Shown piece by piece: positions 1-8,817 of a DNA stretch of 64,000 bases (its first letter is position 1; every line of letters starts with the position of its first letter). Made by a program: the position numbers and the translations under genes. The stretch covers positions 1 through 64,000 of the forward strand of contig CATNCF010000014.1 in the NCBI GenBank assembly GCA_950097145.1. The letters are read 5' to 3'. This DNA comes from an uncultured Lachnospiraceae bacterium. GTDB taxonomy: Bacteria > Bacillota > Clostridia > Lachnospirales > Lachnospiraceae. The notes under the pieces were generated by a model. It made no database searches. It was not told the origin of the DNA and saw only the letters and a list, made by a program, of their open reading frames with translations.

Positions 1-7
1 GAAGAAT

Positions 8-86
8 AAATTTTCATCTGCAAGGCGGAAGAATGAGTTGTAGCGAGTGCTACAACGATTGATGACAACGCGGCAGATGGAAATTT
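8..86. repeat. Nested inverted repeat (hairpin element)
   Basis: The outer arms 8-21 and 73-86 are complementary at 13 of 14 positions. An inner perfect 8-bp stem (37-44 with 49-56, loop GAGT) lies between them. It sits directly upstream of a displaced tape-measure fragment. The nested form resembles the ends of single-strand-transposed elements or a palindromic intergenic repeat. No transposase is in view, so the family is unknown. Confidence 0.6.
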
Positions 87-124
87 AAGCAAGTAAAAAC
101 GTCGATATTTAACCGCCGGAGTAA

Positions 125-200
125 TACTACGACAAAAAGAAAAAATGCGGGGAAGCCATTACCGCATTGGAAGAAAAACGGGCCCAGGCCCAGAAATCCT
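125..200 (+). pseudogene. Displaced fragment of the tape-measure gene
   Basis: Bases 125-200 align without gaps to 5591-5666 inside the tape-measure gene, and the last 45 bases (156-200) are identical. Homology stops abruptly at both ends, and the reading frame here runs into unrelated sequence and closes after about 75 codons. It is best read as a scrap left by recombination or by an interrupted second tape-measure copy lying to the left of the window. It is not a functional gene. Confidence 0.65.
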
Positions 201-311
201 CTCTTACCACACAGTTAAAATCCCCTCAATCCCTTATAAAACCTGGTTTCCAGCCTGTTTTTATGACTACATATATACAATATAGGAGAAAACCCTTTAC
301 CCAGAAAATTC

Positions 312-345
312 CAGGATCTGCCCGCCCGGACTGCGGCAGATCCTG
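312..345 (+). terminator. Hairpin upstream of the tape-measure gene
   Basis: An 11-bp perfect stem (312-322 with 335-345) has a 12-nt loop and is followed by TTTACAT. It may terminate or attenuate transcription from the upstream phage genes. The T-tract is weak. Confidence 0.45.
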
Positions 346-396
346 TTTACATAGATGCACCTTAACAACCCAGTCTTATTACAAGGAGGTTATCGC

Positions 397-1485
397 ATGA
401 ACAATGATAACGAAGAAAACAACAACGGAACGCAAAATGACGCCCTGATGGAAGAACTTTCTTCCCTGGCAGATTACTATTTTCCAGATGGGATATTCCT
501 CAAAGGCATAGAAAATCTTGCGCAGATGAAGGACAACGTCCTGGAATTAGACAACGCCCTGATGGAACTTGCAAAGGTTTCTGACCTTTCTGCCTCAGAG
601 CTGAAACACGTCACAGAAGAAGCTTTCCGTCTGGGGGAAGCCGCAGGAAGAGCCGGAACCGATGTGCTCTCCTATATCGCCTCGGCAGAGAAAGCCGGAT
701 ACGGCATGCAGGAATCCCTGACGCTGGCAGAAGAAGCCTTAAAGATGAGCAGTCTCTCCTCCGGCATAGACAGCGCCGAAGCCGCTGTGGAACACATGAA
801 GGCAGTCCTGGACGGCTTTGGGAAAAACACGGGCTTTGCGTCCACTATTAATGACGCCATCACTGGAATTTCCCAAACAGGGGCTGTGGATTTCGACACC
901 CTGGCAGAAGGGGCGTCAAGGCTTGCCGGGGCAGCCGGGACGGCGGGCATGTCCCTGGAAGAAATGCTGGGGCTCCTCTCCGGGGCTTATGAGATCCTGG
1001 GGGATATGGAACAGACAGCAGGCGGGGAGTCCGCCATTTTCTCAAATCTAAAAGAAACTTATGGGGACGCCAGGAATGTTTATGATATCCTGGAAGAATT
1101 AAGTTCCGTCTGGAGCGCCATGGACACTCCTTCCCGGGAAGCATTTGCCGCCTCCACAGTGGGGGAAGGACAGAAAGAAGTCTTTGCCGCCCTGATGGAC
1201 AACTGGAAAGGCGTGGAATCCGCTGTCTCTTCCGCTTCTAACAGCTTCGGCGCCGCGGACGCCGCCAACGCTGTTTACCTGGATTCTATTGCTGGCAAAA
1301 CAGCGGCTTTCCAGAACCAGGTGGAACAGCTTTCCAATTCCATCCTAGATTCCGGCCTGTTAAAATTCTTTCTGGAACTGGGAACCAAAGGCGCAGGGGC
1401 GCTTGATACAGTTATTAATAAATTAGGGGCCTTCTCCACACTCTCCGCTGCTGGCGCAGGCTACCTGAGCACAAAAGGTGTCGGT
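397..1485 (+). CDS. Phage tail tape measure protein, exon 1
   Basis: This exon encodes the N-terminal 363 residues of the tail-length ruler of a long-tailed phage. The region around residues 25-330 matches the TP901-type tape-measure core: Ala/Gly-rich helices with the typical pattern of testing many aggregated residues and a final Gly/Ala-rich segment. The start ATG at 397 is preceded by AAGGAGG at 383-389; an earlier in-frame ATG at 355 has no such site. The frame would close at TGA 1486-1488, but that stop is the first triplet of a group I intron. Splicing after GGT at 1483-1485 joins it in frame to exon 2 at 3014. If not spliced, translation gives a 363-residue truncated protein. Confidence 0.88.
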
Positions 1486-1880
1486 TGAAGAATTATGTAG
1501 GCTCATGTTTTTCCACAAACTCTGAGTAAGCCGACTGCCGGCATTCCCGCGAGGGATTGAATGACCTGTGATGATACAGTAAGCCGGCATATCCATATGT
1601 CCAGGCTGGCAGATGAAAATGCCAGAGCAAATGATGGAGCCTGTACCCGCCGTACAGGAAAAAACGTCAGATATGGCGTACCTCTGCATATGTACGCTTC
1701 CCTAGTCATTAGGGGACGGGAAACTCTGAAAATACTTCAATGGGCTATCAGACAATCCGCAGGTGACAGTCACAGACTAACCTCATCGACCACATAGACG
1801 GCTGTGGAATCTCCGCAGTAAGATAGAGTCAAAACTAGCTCCCTGCATATGAGTGAAAATGACAATATGCAGCCACAAAC
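1486..1880 (+). ncRNA. Group I intron ribozyme core
   Basis: Visible elements are the internal guide (1524-1535), the P4/P5 region with GACGGGAAAC (1715-1724), P5 TCTGA 1725-1729 with TCAGA 1748-1752, and a Q-like segment around AATCCGCAGG (1754-1763). The R motif CACAGACTAA (1771-1780) matches the Tetrahymena R element, and the S motif AAGATAGAGTC (1820-1830) is close to the consensus AAGATATAGTC. GACT (1775-1778) and AGTC (1827-1830) can form P7. A P9-type hairpin follows (arms CTGCATAT and ATATGCAG). Several extra peripheral hairpins lie between P2 and P4. P3 was not resolved by eye. Confidence 0.85.
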
Positions 1881-1912
1881 ACGATAACCAAAACTGCCGC
1901 TGTCCGCGCAAA

Positions 1913-2407
1913 TCAGAAATCTGACCCGCAGTTCCCGCAGTGCCACTGCTGCCTTCGCTTATTTCCGAAAACGCCGAACAACGCTGTGTTCCATGCCTTG
2001 GATATTCCTGAGATTTTCCGGGTGTTCTTTGAATGGCAGTAAGGGCATTTCACCACGATAGGGCTCCTTCCTCCATTCCTGTCCCTTTCGGCTTCTGCAA
2101 GGAGATCCTCATACTGTATCGGTACATAATTGACCCGCTTGTTATACGCCTCCTGATCAAACCGGGGATCTGCTTTACGGGCTGGGTCATCCAGAAATGC
2201 CTGTCTTTCCTCTGTTGTTATTTTTCCTGTCCCAATACGTTCATACTTGGTATGTATTCCTAAGTTTATATAACATTCTGAACATTCTCCTGGACCTAAG
2301 TCAAAATCTTTAAATGCTTCATCATTTTTAGGCGGAATAAAATTAGGGACACCAGTAGTATGCAGACACTTCGGACAATAAAATTCATCAAATCCTTTCT
2401 CTGACAT
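1913..2407 (-). CDS. Double zinc-ribbon protein (intron cargo, copy 2)
   Basis: This 164-residue protein has an N-terminal ribbon (CPKC near residue 12, then CSEC) and a C-terminal ribbon (CPYC ... CGNC near the end, final residues GSDF). A charged middle segment contains DPARK and DPRFDQEAYN. The C-terminal ribbon type is common in small proteins of Firmicutes and their phages, but its role is unknown. The start was placed at the ATG preceded by GAGG, nine codons inside the longest frame, because the paralogue starts at the same residue. It is transcribed after its paralogue, 61 nt downstream, inside the group I intron and antisense to the tape measure. No nuclease motif (HNH, GIY-YIG, LAGLIDADG) is visible. 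Confidence 0.75.
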   Translation of the reverse strand: MSEKGFDEFYCPKCLHTTGVPNFIPPKNDEAFKDFDLGPGECSECYINLGIHTKYERIGTGKITTEERQAFLDDPARKADPRFDQEAYNKRVNYVPIQYEDLLAEAERDRNGGRSPIVVKCPYCHSKNTRKISGISKAWNTALFGVFGNKRRQQWHCGNCGSDF

Positions 2408-2468
2408 AGTTATACCTCGCTTTCTAAAAGACATAGACTACAAGCAAAGCTGCCGCTGTCCGCGCAAA

Positions 2469-2948
2469 TCAGAAATCTGACCCGCAGTTCCCGCAGTGCC
2501 ACTGCTGCCTTCGCTTATTTCCGAAAACGCCGAACAACGCTGTATTCCATGCCTTGGATATTCCTGAGATTTTCCGGGTGTTCTTTGAATGGCAGTAAGG
2601 GCATTTCACCACGACAGGGCTCCTTCCTCCATTCCTGTCCCTTTGTGCCTCTGCTAGGAGATCTTCATACTCAATAGGTACATGATTTACCCGATTATTA
2701 TACGCCTCCTGATCAAAACGGGGATCCTTTTTGCGAGCCGGATCATCCAGAAATGCCTGTCTTTCAGCTATTGTAATTTTTCCTGTCCCGATACGCTCAT
2801 ACCTTGTATGAATCCCTGAATATAAATAACACTTTATACATTCCCCAGCCTTTATATCCATATCTTCACCATCGGGAATATAATCTGGAACACCGGTAGT
2901 ATGAAGACATTTGGGGCAGTAAAATTCATCAAATCCTTTCTCTGACAT
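2469..2948 (-). CDS. Double zinc-ribbon protein (intron cargo, copy 1)
   Basis: This 159-residue paralogue of the neighbouring gene has the same layout: N-terminal ribbon CPKC ... CIKC, a charged linker, and C-terminal ribbon CPYC ... CGNC. It is the promoter-proximal copy. A consensus-like promoter at 2978-3006 and GAGG before the ATG support real expression on the - strand. Four CxxC pairs imply zinc binding, and DNA or RNA contact is plausible but unproven. Lying wholly inside the intron, it should be removed from the mature tape-measure message while being expressed independently. Function is unknown; a homing, regulatory or superinfection role is only inference. Confidence 0.78.
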   Translation of the reverse strand: MSEKGFDEFYCPKCLHTTGVPDYIPDGEDMDIKAGECIKCYLYSGIHTRYERIGTGKITIAERQAFLDDPARKKDPRFDQEAYNNRVNHVPIEYEDLLAEAQRDRNGGRSPVVVKCPYCHSKNTRKISGISKAWNTALFGVFGNKRRQQWHCGNCGSDF

Positions 2949-2977
2949 AGTTATACCTCACTTTCCTCTTTGTTCTT

Positions 2978-3006
2978 ATTATACGCATTCTTTTTCTGCA
3001 ATGCAA
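2978..3006 (-). promoter_or_regulatory. Promoter of the intron cargo genes
   Basis: On the - strand: -35 TTGCAT (3001-3006), 17-bp spacer, -10 TATAAT (2978-2983). It lies entirely within the last 36 bases of the intron, 7 bases from the 3' splice site, so the cargo carries its own promoter. Confidence 0.7.
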
Positions 3007-3013
3007 CCGTTTG

Positions 3014-6000
3014 TTACTCAGAACCAAACAGGATGAAGATGGAAATGCTTCTGGAATTATTTCTATGTTTACAGACCGTAAGTTTCAACAGCAGAAAGCA
3101 CAGACGCAGCTTATGGATTTCAATGAGCAATCCCAAAAGGATACGCTTGCTTTACAAAATTTTATGAGCAAAATAAATCAAAACTATTCCATCCAGGAAG
3201 CCCTATCCCTTTCCATGAACGGAGCCTCAGAAGCCGCCACCCGGCACGCTGTGGAAATGGGCGGGGCTTCCAACACCCTGGAAACCTTCTCCCAGAAGCA
3301 GAATGAAGTGCGCAAGGGATTACAGGCCAATGCAGACAGCTTCTCTGCTGCATCTATGAAAGGCAAAGCTTATAACATGCTCCTGCAGGGGCTCTCCATG
3401 GCAGGAAACATGCTGGTCTTTGCCGCCGTTTCCAAAGGGATTGAGCTGGCCGCCACCGCTATTGACAACCACATACACCGGGTAGAATACGCCAAAGAAA
3501 GCCTAGAAGAGACAAAAGAAGGCTTCAGCTCCATTACTTCCGAACTGGACTCCCTCAACGCAGAACTGGAAACCCAGCAGGAAAGAATTAATGAACTGTC
3601 CGCCAGAAAAAATTTGACCTATATGGAAAAAGGCGAGTTGGAAAAACTCAAGGAAGCAACAAAAGAACTGGAACGCCAGATAGTGATTAAAAACCAGGAA
3701 GCGGCAATTCAAGCTAACAAACTGGCAAGAGAAAACAAACATACATTTGATTTAGAATACAATGACGATTCCTTCAAAATGAAAGACGTCCAGGAGCTGA
3801 TCACATCTGGAAAATATGAGGATGAAAACGGCCTTCTCCGCCTGGAGGAAGAAGGCATTGAGGGCACTGCCGCCGCCCTGATGAAAATGCAGGAGGCATA
3901 TAAACAGGCAGAAGCTGAGCATAACAATATAGCCATGGAACAAGCGCAGGATTCCATCCAGTATTACAAGGATCTGCTGGTTGGGGATCTTTCCAATCTC
4001 CAGAATTACTGGAACACCCTCAACGAAATCATGGACTTCCGGGATCTGACGGCAGATGAGCTGGCGTTCTATGATAACCTGGAACAGGGGATGAAACTGA
4101 TCAGCAGTTTTACAGATTCCAATGGCTGGAATGCCCTGGAAATCGATAGTATTTTTGATACCGAAGGCATAGAGATCACAAAAGAAGAATTAGTCTCATT
4201 AGCCAAGGATGGAACATTAGATGAAGCCACCATCTCCAATTACAAAAATCTAGTCAAGGCTATTGAAGAAAGCGACTTGATTTTTGATGACACATCCAAT
4301 AGCATTGCCGCCTTTCTGGAAGAAATTGCAGCCCTGGCAGATAAATGTGAAGAATCCCTGGAGGTAGATCTAACAACAGACCCCCTCTCCAAAACACGCA
4401 CAAAACTTGCCGAAGCAGGCGCAGACCTGGACAAGCTCTCCGGCTCCTATCAGGAATTTAAAGAGCTTGGATATGTAACTGCCCAAAGCCTGGAATCGCT
4501 TCCTGATGTCTTCCAGGATCTGGAAGGCTTTGACCTGTTTGCAGAAACTGCCGGGAATCCGAGCCAGGGCGTAGAACAAATACAGGAAGCATTCAACGAG
4601 CTCACCGCCCAATACCTGCTCTCAAAGGATACTCTGACCGGCCTGTTCAACGCTTCTGAAAGCGAAGTCCAGTCCTATATTGCAAATTTAAAGCAGATGG
4701 GGATCCAGAATGCCGAAGAGCTTGTAAACCAGGTCCGCTCCCTTCCAGCAGATATCCCAATCCTTAACAATGCGGAAGAAGAATACTTCAATTACCTGGA
4801 GCACAAAAAGGGGTATGACGCGGACTACATAAACAGCATTTATTCCAAAAACAGTCTCCTGCTTGCCGCATTAGGCGCGCCATACCAGGCGGATTATTAC
4901 AACTGGCTTGACATGCTGTCCAAAAAGGCGGAGGCCTATAATGCCTTTGTGAATGCAATTAAGGCATCCCAGTCCATGAGCTTCAGCGCCCCTTATTCTG
5001 CATATGGAACGGCCCAGGAAATCCTGAGGGAATCCAACGGGAAAAAACCTGCCGATTATTATGTTAAAAATTACTCGCCATTCGGCATCCCAAAAAATGA
5101 GGTTCTCTCCTCCTATACCACTGCTCAGATTAATAGCGCCAGAAATCTAGTGGATGCAACTGAAGCTGCAAGCAAAGCTAAGAATGACGTATCCCTGGAT
5201 TTATCCCCCATCAGCCTTGACTTTGGCTCAAATTCCTCCCCCATTGGAGGCGGCGGTTCCGGCTCTGCGGCTTCTGCCCCCGCCCCCACTCCCCAGACCT
5301 ACGACTGGATTGAGAAAAAGCTCTCCGCCATTGCAGACCAGACTGATCGGGCCGGCAAAGCATTTGACAAAGCTTTTTTCCTAAGCTCCTCCAGGAAAAA
5401 GTTCCATGCGTACCTCTCCCAGATCAGCGCAGATCTTAACGCCAACCAGACTGCCGCTGCTGTCTATCAGGAGAAAATGAACGCCGTCGGCCTGTCAGAC
5501 ACATGGATTGACAAAATCCAGAACGGCAGCTTCTCCATCCAGGACATTTCTGACGAAACACTCAAAAACCAGATTTCAGAATATGAAAACTACTACGATA
5601 AAAAGAAGAAATGTGAGGAATCCATTACCGCATTGGAAGAAAAACGGGCCCAGGCCCAGAAATCCTATGCAGACAAAATCATTGCCGCCCATGACAGGGA
5701 AATCAGCAAAATTGAAAAAAAGATTTCCCGCAAAAAAGCTTTGGCCAGCCTGAAAGAAGTATTTGGCTTTTCTGCCTCTGGCAAGGACTATAAAAACCAG
5801 CAGAGCGATTCTAATTCAGAACTGTCGAAATTGAGAAAGCAGGATGAAAGCCTGAAAAAGCTTCAGAAAACCACGGTCAAAGGCAGCGAAGCCTGGAACG
5901 CCTACCAGGATCAGATCAAAAAAAATAAAGAGAAAACCCAGGAACTCACCCAATCCATTGCAGAGCTGGCTGTTAAAATGGCGGGACTTCCCACAGAACG

Positions 6001-8803
6001 GCTAAATAAATACCTGGAAAAAAATAAAGAGAAACAGGAACTCTACGAAGCTAAGATTGCAGCCAGCGGCAGCACAAAAAACAAAAATACATGGATCGGA
6101 AATCAGATAACTCTTGTAAAACGAAACCAGAATAAAACACAGTCTGCGGCCGAAATTACCTCCAAAAACTTAGAAACGTCCAAATCAAAATTTACTGCTG
6201 CTAAGAACAAAGATAAAAAGAAGCAGCCGAAATCTGGTAAGAAACAGGCAGACAATTATTATAAGAAAATACAGGCGTATACTAAGAAAAACAAGGAGAT
6301 TCCAGCCAGCCTGATCACCAAACTCACCAACGCTGGAATGAACCAGTTAGCAGCAGCAGCCGCCAACTATAACGCGAACCTTGCAGCAAATGAAACTGCA
6401 CAGGCAGCGGCAGAGCTGGCAGCCCAGACTTCTCAAAAAGAAATCTCAGAACTGGCCCTCAAACAGTTCCAGAATACCAAAGGCTCCTATGAGCAGAAAC
6501 AGACGGATATCAGCCGCCGTTCCGAATATATCTCTTCCTCCGTCAGCCGTTCCGAAGCCCAGGGGCGTCCTGCGGACCGGAGCTACTATGACGCGCTCAT
6601 CTCCCTGGAACAGCAAAACCAGAAAAGCCTTGCCAAGGAGCGCAATAAATTGCAGAAAACACTAAATTCCTTAGCAGCCTCTGGAAAAATACGGGAATTT
6701 TCAGAAGAATGGCTGGAAATGACAGACAGCATTTACCAGGTGGACCAGGCATTATTACAGTCCAAAGAAACATTATTAGAATACCAGAACCAGCTAAAGC
6801 AGATTGATTTCGATCATTTCGGCTATCTTCAGGAACAGATCGGACGGCTCACCCAGGAAGCAGACTTTTATATCAATGTCATGTCGGACAAACCACTTAC
6901 CAATGAAACCGGACTGACCCAACACGGAACCGCCACACTGGGGCTGCATTACCAGAAATCAGAAATCTACCAGAATCAGGCGGCACAATATGGAAAAGAA
7001 ATTGACAAGCTGAATAAGGCGCTTTCCAAAGATCCCACCAACACTACACTGATTTCCCAACTCCAGCAGTACCAGGATATGCAAAAAGAATGCATCCAAA
7101 ACGCCCAGAGTGAAAAACAGGCCATTGCCGATCTGGTACAGCAGGGCTATCAGGCGCTGATTGATTCCCTTGGCAAATCCATCAGCAAATACAAAGAACT
7201 TCTGCAAAACGCCAAAAACGCCCACGAATACCAGAAAAATATTTCCCAGCAGACCGATAACATCAGCGCCCTGAAAAAACAGATCAACGCCTACTCTTCC
7301 ATGACCGGAAGCGAAGAAACTTCAGCAAAGCTCCAGCAGCTTATGAAAGAACTGGATGAGGCCGAACGCAGTCTGGATGAGACGATGTATGAGAAATATC
7401 TCTCCGACACCCAGGACGCCATGGACAACATGCTGGACAGCCTGGAAGACTTCCTCAGCGGACTGTCCCAGGAAACCGACATGCTGATTCAAAGCGGAAT
7501 TGAAATGGTAACCGGCAGTACAGACGCTATTTCTTCTACCCTCTTTGAGCTTTCTGAGGAATACCATACCTCACTCTCCTCCGCCATGGCCGCTTCCTGG
7601 GGAAGCTACGGTTCTGCCGCCGGAGGTGTGGACGCCATCATCAGCAGTTTCCAGAACCTGCTGACTGTCACTGACCAGAAGAACGATGAACAGGCATTCC
7701 AGGACGCCTCCAGTATTTATCAAAACTACAAATCCTACAACAAAGACCTTGCAAATGCCAAGAAGGAAAAAAGCGATCTTAAGAAAAAACGCGATAAGGC
7801 CAAAGAACAGCAAGAAAAAGCCAAAAAGAAACTGGACAAAGCCAAAAGGAAAGGAAAAAATTCCAAAGAATACAAAAAGGCTGAGAAAAACTGGAAGGAC
7901 GCTAAAAAGGAATTTGACACTCTGGACAAGAAATACAAGGATTCCGGGCAAAGAGTCAACACGCTAAAAGCACAGCAGCAGGCCGCAAAAGATTCTGACA
8001 AGAGTACCATACAGAACTTCCTTTCTGCCATTGCCGATAAAACGCCTGCCAAAAATTCCAGCAGCATGGACGCTTTAGACAACGCCGTTTTAAAAATTAC
8101 CGGAGGTTATATCACCGACGCCAACCGTAAGCAGATTCTAAGCCTGTTGGGCGCTGCCAATGCAGATCAGGCAGTCAATATCCTCAAAAACCTGGGCCTT
8201 GCACAAGACGGAACTTCCGGAAACAGCCCCGCGCCAGCACCCGGCGGCAAATCTCCTGCATCTGGGACATCTAAAAAGAAAAAGTCTTCCAAAAAGAGCA
8301 AGAAAAAGTCTTCCAAAAGCAGTAAAAAGAAGTCTTCCAAAAAGAAAAATACAGACAAAAACAAGAAGAAATCCAAGGGCGGCGGAAATCCGAATACAAA
8401 AACAAAGTCAGACAATATCAAATATATCCGCTTGAGAAACCTGATGAAAGATCCTTCCTTGAATCAGCCGGAGAAAGACCAGATCCCTGGACGCCAGGCT
8501 GCAGAAGGACTGAATTTTGACGATATTTTCTGGAATAGCCAGAATCACAACAATTCTATGTTCAGCCGTCTTTCTCTGAAAGACACCATTTTAAATCAGA
8601 ACCCTTCCAGAATTTCCGACGCCGGAAATCTGTCCATTATCACCGGGGATCTGATTCTGCCGGATGTTACCGATCCCAGCGAATTTGCCAGTGGCATGGT
8701 AAATGCGCTGAAAAATGATCCTACCGTCCAAAGAGCCCTGGGAACCCTGGTAAACACCAGTCTCACCAGCGGCAATTCTCTCAGCACACAAAAATTTATT
8801 TAA
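3014..8803 (+). CDS. Phage tail tape measure protein, exon 2
   Basis: This encodes about 1,929 residues continuing the tape measure after intron splicing; the spliced product is about 2,292 residues, implying a long tail. It has a short hydrophobic stretch near residues 130-150 (MLVFAAVSKGIELAATAI), then very long coiled-coil segments rich in Gln, Lys, Glu and Ala. A Gly/Ser/Pro linker follows at about nt 5230-5300, then more coiled coil. A strongly basic Lys/Ser tract lies at about nt 8270-8380, before a C-terminal domain. A TTG at 3011 could start an unspliced frame, but it has no ribosome site, which supports translation through the splice junction. AGGAGG near the end belongs to the next gene. 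Confidence 0.88.
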   Translation, partial: LLRTKQDEDGNASGIISMFTDRKFQQQKAQTQLMDFNEQSQKDTLALQNFMSKINQNYSIQEALSLSMNGASEAATRHAVEMGGASNTLETFSQKQNEVRKGLQANADSFSAASMKGKAYNMLLQGLSMAGNMLVFAAVSKGIELAATAIDNHIHRVEYAKESLEETKEGFSSITSELDSLNAELETQQERINELSARKNLTYMEKGELEKLKEATKELERQIVIKNQEAAIQANKLARENKHTFDLEYNDDSFKMKDVQELITSGKYEDENGLLRLEEEGIEGTAAALMKMQEAYKQAEAEHNNIAMEQAQDSIQYYKDLLVGDLSNLQNYWNTLNEIMDFRDLTADELAFYDNLEQGMKLISSFTDSNGWNALEIDSIFDTEGIEITKEELVSLAKDGTLDEATISNYKNLVKAIEESDLIFDDTSNSIAAFLEEIAALADKCEESLEVDLTTDPLSKTRTKLAEAGADLDKLSGSYQEFKELGYVTAQSLESLPDVFQDLEGFDLFAETAGNPSQGVEQIQEAFNELTAQYLLSKDTLTGLFNASESEVQSYIANLKQMGIQNAEELVNQVRSLPADIPILNNAEEEYFNYLEHKKGYDADYINSIYSKNSLLLAALGAPYQADYYNWLDMLSKKAEAYNAFVNAIKASQSMSFSAPYSAYGTAQEILRESNGKKPADYYVKNYSPFGIPKNEVLSSYTTAQINSARNLVDATEAASKAKNDVSLDLSPISLDFGSNSSPIGGGGSGSAASAPAPTPQTYDWIEKKLSAIADQTDRAGKAFDKAFFLSSSRKKFHAYLSQISADLNANQTAAAVYQEKMNAVGLSDTWIDKIQNGSFSIQDISDETLKNQISEYENYYDKKKKCEESITALEEKRAQAQKSYADKIIAAHDREISKIEKKISRKKALASLKEVFGFSASGKDYKNQQSDSNSELSKLRKQDESLKKLQKTTVKGSEAWNAYQDQIKKNKEKTQELTQSIAELAVKMAGLPTERLNKYLEKNKEKQELYEAKIAASGSTKNKNTWIGNQITLVKRNQNKTQSAAEITSKNLETSKSKFTAAKNKDKKKQPKSGKKQADNYYKKIQAYTKKNKEIPASLITKLTNAGMNQLAAAAANYNANLAANETAQAAAELAAQTSQKEISELALKQFQNTKGSYEQKQTDISRRSEYISSSVSRSEAQGRPADRSYYDALISLEQQNQKSLAKERNKLQKTLNSLAASGKIREFSEEWLEMTDSIYQVDQALLQSKETLLEYQNQLKQIDFDHFGYLQEQIGRLTQEADFYINVMSDKPLTNETGLTQHGTATLGLHYQKSEIYQNQAAQYGKEIDKLNKALSKDPTNTTLISQLQQYQDMQKECIQNAQSEKQAIADLVQQGYQALIDSLGKSISKYKELLQNAKNAHEYQKNISQQTDNISALKKQINAYSSMTGSEETSAKLQQLMKELDEAERSLDETMYEKYLSDTQDAMDNMLDSLEDFLSGLSQETDMLIQSGIEMVTGSTDAISSTLFELSEEYHTSLSSAMAASWGSYGSAAGGVDAIISSFQNLLTVTDQKNDEQAFQDASSIYQNYKSYNKDLANAKKEKSDLKKKRDKAKEQQEKAKKKLDKAKRKGKNSKEYKKAEKNWKDAKKEFDTLDKKYKDSGQRVNTLKAQQQAAKDSDKSTIQNFLSAIADKTPAKNSSSMDALDNAVLKITGGYITDANRKQILSLLGAANADQAVNILKNLGLAQDGTSGNSPAPAPGGKSPASGTSKKKKSSKKSKKKSSKSSKKKSSKKKNTDKNKKKSKGGGNPNTKTKSDNIKYIRLRNLMKDPSLNQPEKDQIPGRQAAEGLNFDDIFWNSQNHNNSMFSRLSLKDTILNQNPSRISDAGNLSIITGDLILPDVTDPSEFASGMVNALKNDPTVQRALGTLVNTSLTSGNSLSTQKFI

Positions 8804-8817
8804 CAGGAGGAACAACT

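Larger units (their letters stand above)
1890..2965. repeat. Tandem duplication of the intron cargo gene
   Basis: Two direct units (about 1890-2424 and 2446-2965) each hold one zinc-ribbon gene with its ribosome site. The portion encoding the C-terminal half is nearly identical, and the portion encoding the N-terminal domain has diverged with small indels. This suggests a duplication followed by divergence of one domain, or later gene conversion at the other. Confidence 0.85.
1486..3013 (+). mobile_element. Group I intron interrupting the tape-measure gene
   Basis: The boundaries are deduced from base pairing. The 5' exon end GTCGGT (1480-1485) pairs with GCCGAC (1530-1535), placing the conserved U.G wobble at the splice site. 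The six bases just upstream in the guide, GAGTAA (1524-1529), pair perfectly with the start of exon 2, TTACTC (3014-3019), forming P10. The last intron base, 3013, is G. The joined exons keep one reading frame. Core elements are at about 1720-1830. No homing endonuclease is recognised. Instead, two zinc-ribbon genes lie antisense between the P9 hairpins and the 3' splice site, a position comparable to the cargo of IStrons. An IS605-type transposase is not present. Confidence 0.88.

Noticed and set aside
125-200. Possible diversity-generating retroelement repeat pair with 5591-5666
   Set aside because: Differences between the copies are not restricted to adenines of one copy, and no reverse transcriptase or avd-like gene is in view.
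1486-3013. Interpretation as an IStron or group II intron
   Set aside because: No TnpA/TnpB or reverse transcriptase is encoded and no domain V hairpin is seen. The R/S motifs, P1 and P10 fit a group I intron.
8167-8421. 84-codon - strand frame rich in Phe/Leu
   Set aside because: It is the antisense shadow of the Lys/Ser-rich tract in the tape-measure gene, with no ribosome site.
3011-8803. TTG at 3011 as an independent start of the second tape-measure part
   Set aside because: No ribosome site is present, and the base-pairing evidence places the splice acceptor at 3014 in the same frame.
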